Origin: Comamonas denitrificans
GTDB taxonomy: Bacteria; Pseudomonadota; Gammaproteobacteria; Burkholderiales; Burkholderiaceae_C
Length of the DNA: 64,000 bases
NCBI RefSeq assembly: GCF_017368815.1
Contig: NZ_JAFNME010000002.1
Location: 62,001 to 126,000 of the forward strand
Direction: 5' to 3'
Positions 62,989-64,000 of this stretch are shown here, one piece after another. How positions within the stretch are numbered: position 1 is the stretch's first letter; each line of letters starts with the position of its first letter. The notes beneath the pieces were generated by a model. That model saw only the letters and a program-made list of their open reading frames with translations, searched no databases and was not told the origin of the DNA. The position numbers and the translations under genes are program-made.

Positions 62989-63711
62989 ATGCGCGTACAC
63001 GTTTTGCAGCATGTGCCGTTTGAAGGGCCGGGCAGCATCGCCGCCTGGCTGACCGCCCGGCATGTGGTGGTGACGACGACCCGGCTGTTCGAGGCCGGGG
63101 CCGTCCTGCCGCCGGTCAGCGCCTTCGACGTGCTGATCGTCCTGGGCGGCCCCATGAGCGCCAACGACGAAGCCGCGCTGCCCTGGCTGCGCCCGGAAAA
63201 GCGCCTGCTGCGCAAGGCCATTCGCAGCGGCAAGGCCGTGCTGGGCATCTGCCTGGGGGCGCAGCTCATGGCGGCGGCCCTGGGGGCCAGGGTCTACCCG
63301 GCGCAGCACAAGGAGATCGGCTGGTTCCCCATCCAGGGCTGTGCGCCGCAGGGCAGCGGCTTTGCCTTTCCGGCCACGGCAGAAGTCTTTCACTGGCATG
63401 GCGAAACCTTCGACCTGCCGGACGGGGCCATCCACCTGGCCCGCAGCGCGGCGTGCCCGCACCAGGCCTTCCAGGTCGGCCAGCGGGCCATCGGCCTGCA
63501 ATTCCACCTGGAAACCACGCCCGAAAGCGTGGCCGCCATGCTCGCCCACTGCCACGGCGAACTGGCGGCGTCGCCTTTCATCCAGACCGCGCAGGCATTG
63601 CAGGCCCGCCCCCCGGGGCGCTACGAAGAGCTGTATGCCCTGATGGACCAATTGCTGCGCTACCTGACGCGCAGCACACCAAAAAGAGAAGCTTTTTCCG
63701 CTGACAAATAA
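62989..63711 (+). CDS. Class I glutamine amidotransferase-like protein
   Basis: The 240-residue protein resembles the GMP-synthase-type GATase1 family. The nucleophile elbow is AVLGICLGAQLMAAALGA near residue 88, and the His/Glu part is GLQFHLETTPE near 175. These proteins cleave glutamine or gamma-glutamyl compounds to release ammonia; the acceptor is unknown. ATG 62989 is preferred because a G-rich ribosome site lies upstream; ATG 62971 is also possible. It follows nirC by 19 bp, so it may be the fourth gene of the nitrite operon. The last codons, including the stop, come from an AGCT-family repeat. Confidence 0.78.
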   Translation: MRVHVLQHVPFEGPGSIAAWLTARHVVVTTTRLFEAGAVLPPVSAFDVLIVLGGPMSANDEAALPWLRPEKRLLRKAIRSGKAVLGICLGAQLMAAALGARVYPAQHKEIGWFPIQGCAPQGSGFAFPATAEVFHWHGETFDLPDGAIHLARSAACPHQAFQVGQRAIGLQFHLETTPESVAAMLAHCHGELAASPFIQTAQALQARPPGRYEELYALMDQLLRYLTRSTPKREAFSADK

Positions 63712-63765
63712 ACGATTTCAGCATCTTTCATATCTGAAGTCGTTTATTCAAAAGCGAAAACAGCC
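63690..63765. terminator. Hairpin terminator, AGCT-family copy 11
   Basis: A 15-bp stem with one mismatch (63707-63721 with 63734-63748, AATAAACGATTTCAG type) is framed by AGCTTTTTCCGCT on the left and AAGCGAAAACAGCC on the right. Its left arm encodes the end of the amidotransferase gene. It probably ends the nir operon. Confidence 0.7.
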
Positions 63766-63830
63766 ACTTTATTGGTAGCAGCCCCGCCGCTTTACACAAC
63801 AGACAACTGCGCCCTCTACACTGCCTGCGC

Positions 63831-64000
63831 ATGAGCATGCAGCAACACCTATTGATGATTGAAGACGACCAGCGCCTGGCGGACATGGTCGTCACCTACC
63901 TGGGGAACAACGGCCTATCGGTGGCGCACTGCCCGGATGCCACCAGCGGCCTGCAGCAACTGCAACGCCAGCCCCTGCCCGATTTGCTGATTCTGGATCT
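63831..64000 (+). CDS. Response regulator, receiver domain fragment
   Basis: Only the first 56 codons are inside the window. The product starts MSMQQHLLMIEDDQRLADMVVTYL, with the acidic pair Glu-Asp-Asp of receiver domains near residue 11-13. The visible part ends PDLLILDL, where the last aspartate (near residue 55) should be the phosphorylation site. An OmpR-type DNA-binding domain probably follows. It begins 119 bp after the amidotransferase, beyond a terminator-like hairpin, so it is a separate unit. Confidence 0.85.
   Translation, partial: MSMQQHLLMIEDDQRLADMVVTYLGNNGLSVAHCPDATSGLQQLQRQPLPDLLILD

Noticed and set aside
60621-63269. 882-codon minus-strand frame opposite nirB, nirD and nirC
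   Set aside because: Spans three coding genes on the other strand and has no recognisable motif; an effect of high GC.

Overview
The window looks like the chromosome of a beta-proteobacterium of the Burkholderiales, most likely a member of the Comamonadaceae (Acidovorax/Comamonas/Simplicispira-like). The basis is the GC-rich coding style, a two-gene MetH layout, a GatC-GatA-GatB operon divergent from mreBCD-mrdA, the MinC-MinD-MinE order, LplT beside an alanine-racemase-like gene, and many short intergenic hairpins of the AGCT...GCGCTT type that I associate with this family. Species cannot be fixed from the sequence alone. No rRNA, tRNA, CRISPR array or complete insertion sequence was seen.

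Layout. 0-5 kb: housekeeping and repair (a zinc-finger protein fragment, radA, a PagL-like lipid A deacylase, recQ, a DUF2799 lipoprotein). 5.5-10.6 kb: a ttrBCA-type tetrathionate reductase operon (Fe-S subunit, NrfD-type anchor, Tat-exported molybdoenzyme). 10.7-24.7 kb: a benzoate island. benABC, a porin gene and benD run leftward. An ABC importer of the branched-chain amino acid type, two hemerythrin-like genes and benE run rightward from the same promoter region. That 217-bp region carries four exact XylS/BenR-type boxes, two facing each way. An AEC-family carrier gene and a benR-like AraC regulator close the island. 25-32.6 kb: an FAD-linked oxidoreductase, a degenerate alanine racemase, lplT, a phosphoethanolamine-transferase-like gene, a DUF4124 gene, pyrE and xth. 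32.7-42.4 kb: metH (C-terminal part), a dienelactone hydrolase-like gene, a third hemerythrin, an Mla/MCE-type lipid ABC transporter operon, then a probable small RNA or leader in front of a TauE/SafE permease, and a DMT exporter. 42.4-50.7 kb: cell shape genes mrdA-mreD-mreC-mreB divergent from gatCAB. 50.7-58.7 kb: a CHASE-PAS-GGDEF-EAL protein, a metallo-hydrolase divergent from a flavin reductase, minCDE, and a UbiH/UbiM-type hydroxylase. 58.7-64 kb: a dispersed-repeat spacer, the nirBDC nitrite operon, a glutamine amidotransferase-like gene and the start of a response regulator.

How the genes fit together. The benzoate island imports benzoate by two routes, an ATP-driven one and a proton-driven one. 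It has an outer-membrane porin and converts benzoate to catechol with BenABCD. The downstream catechol genes are not in the window. The hemerythrin-like proteins encoded in the uptake operon could buffer oxygen or iron for the dioxygenase, but this is inference. The ttr and nir operons indicate respiration or assimilation of alternative electron acceptors, which fits a facultative lifestyle. By eye, the ben and nir genes favour AAG and TTC codons more than the AAA/TTT-rich housekeeping genes around them, which suggests separate histories.

The items most worth a second look are the four-box ben promoter, the hemerythrin pair inside the benzoate operon, the probable small RNA with repeated loop motifs at 40.45-40.61 kb, the degenerate alanine racemase, the family of about a dozen AGCT-ended hairpins, and a 164-bp element with terminal inverted repeats at 1.67-1.83 kb.
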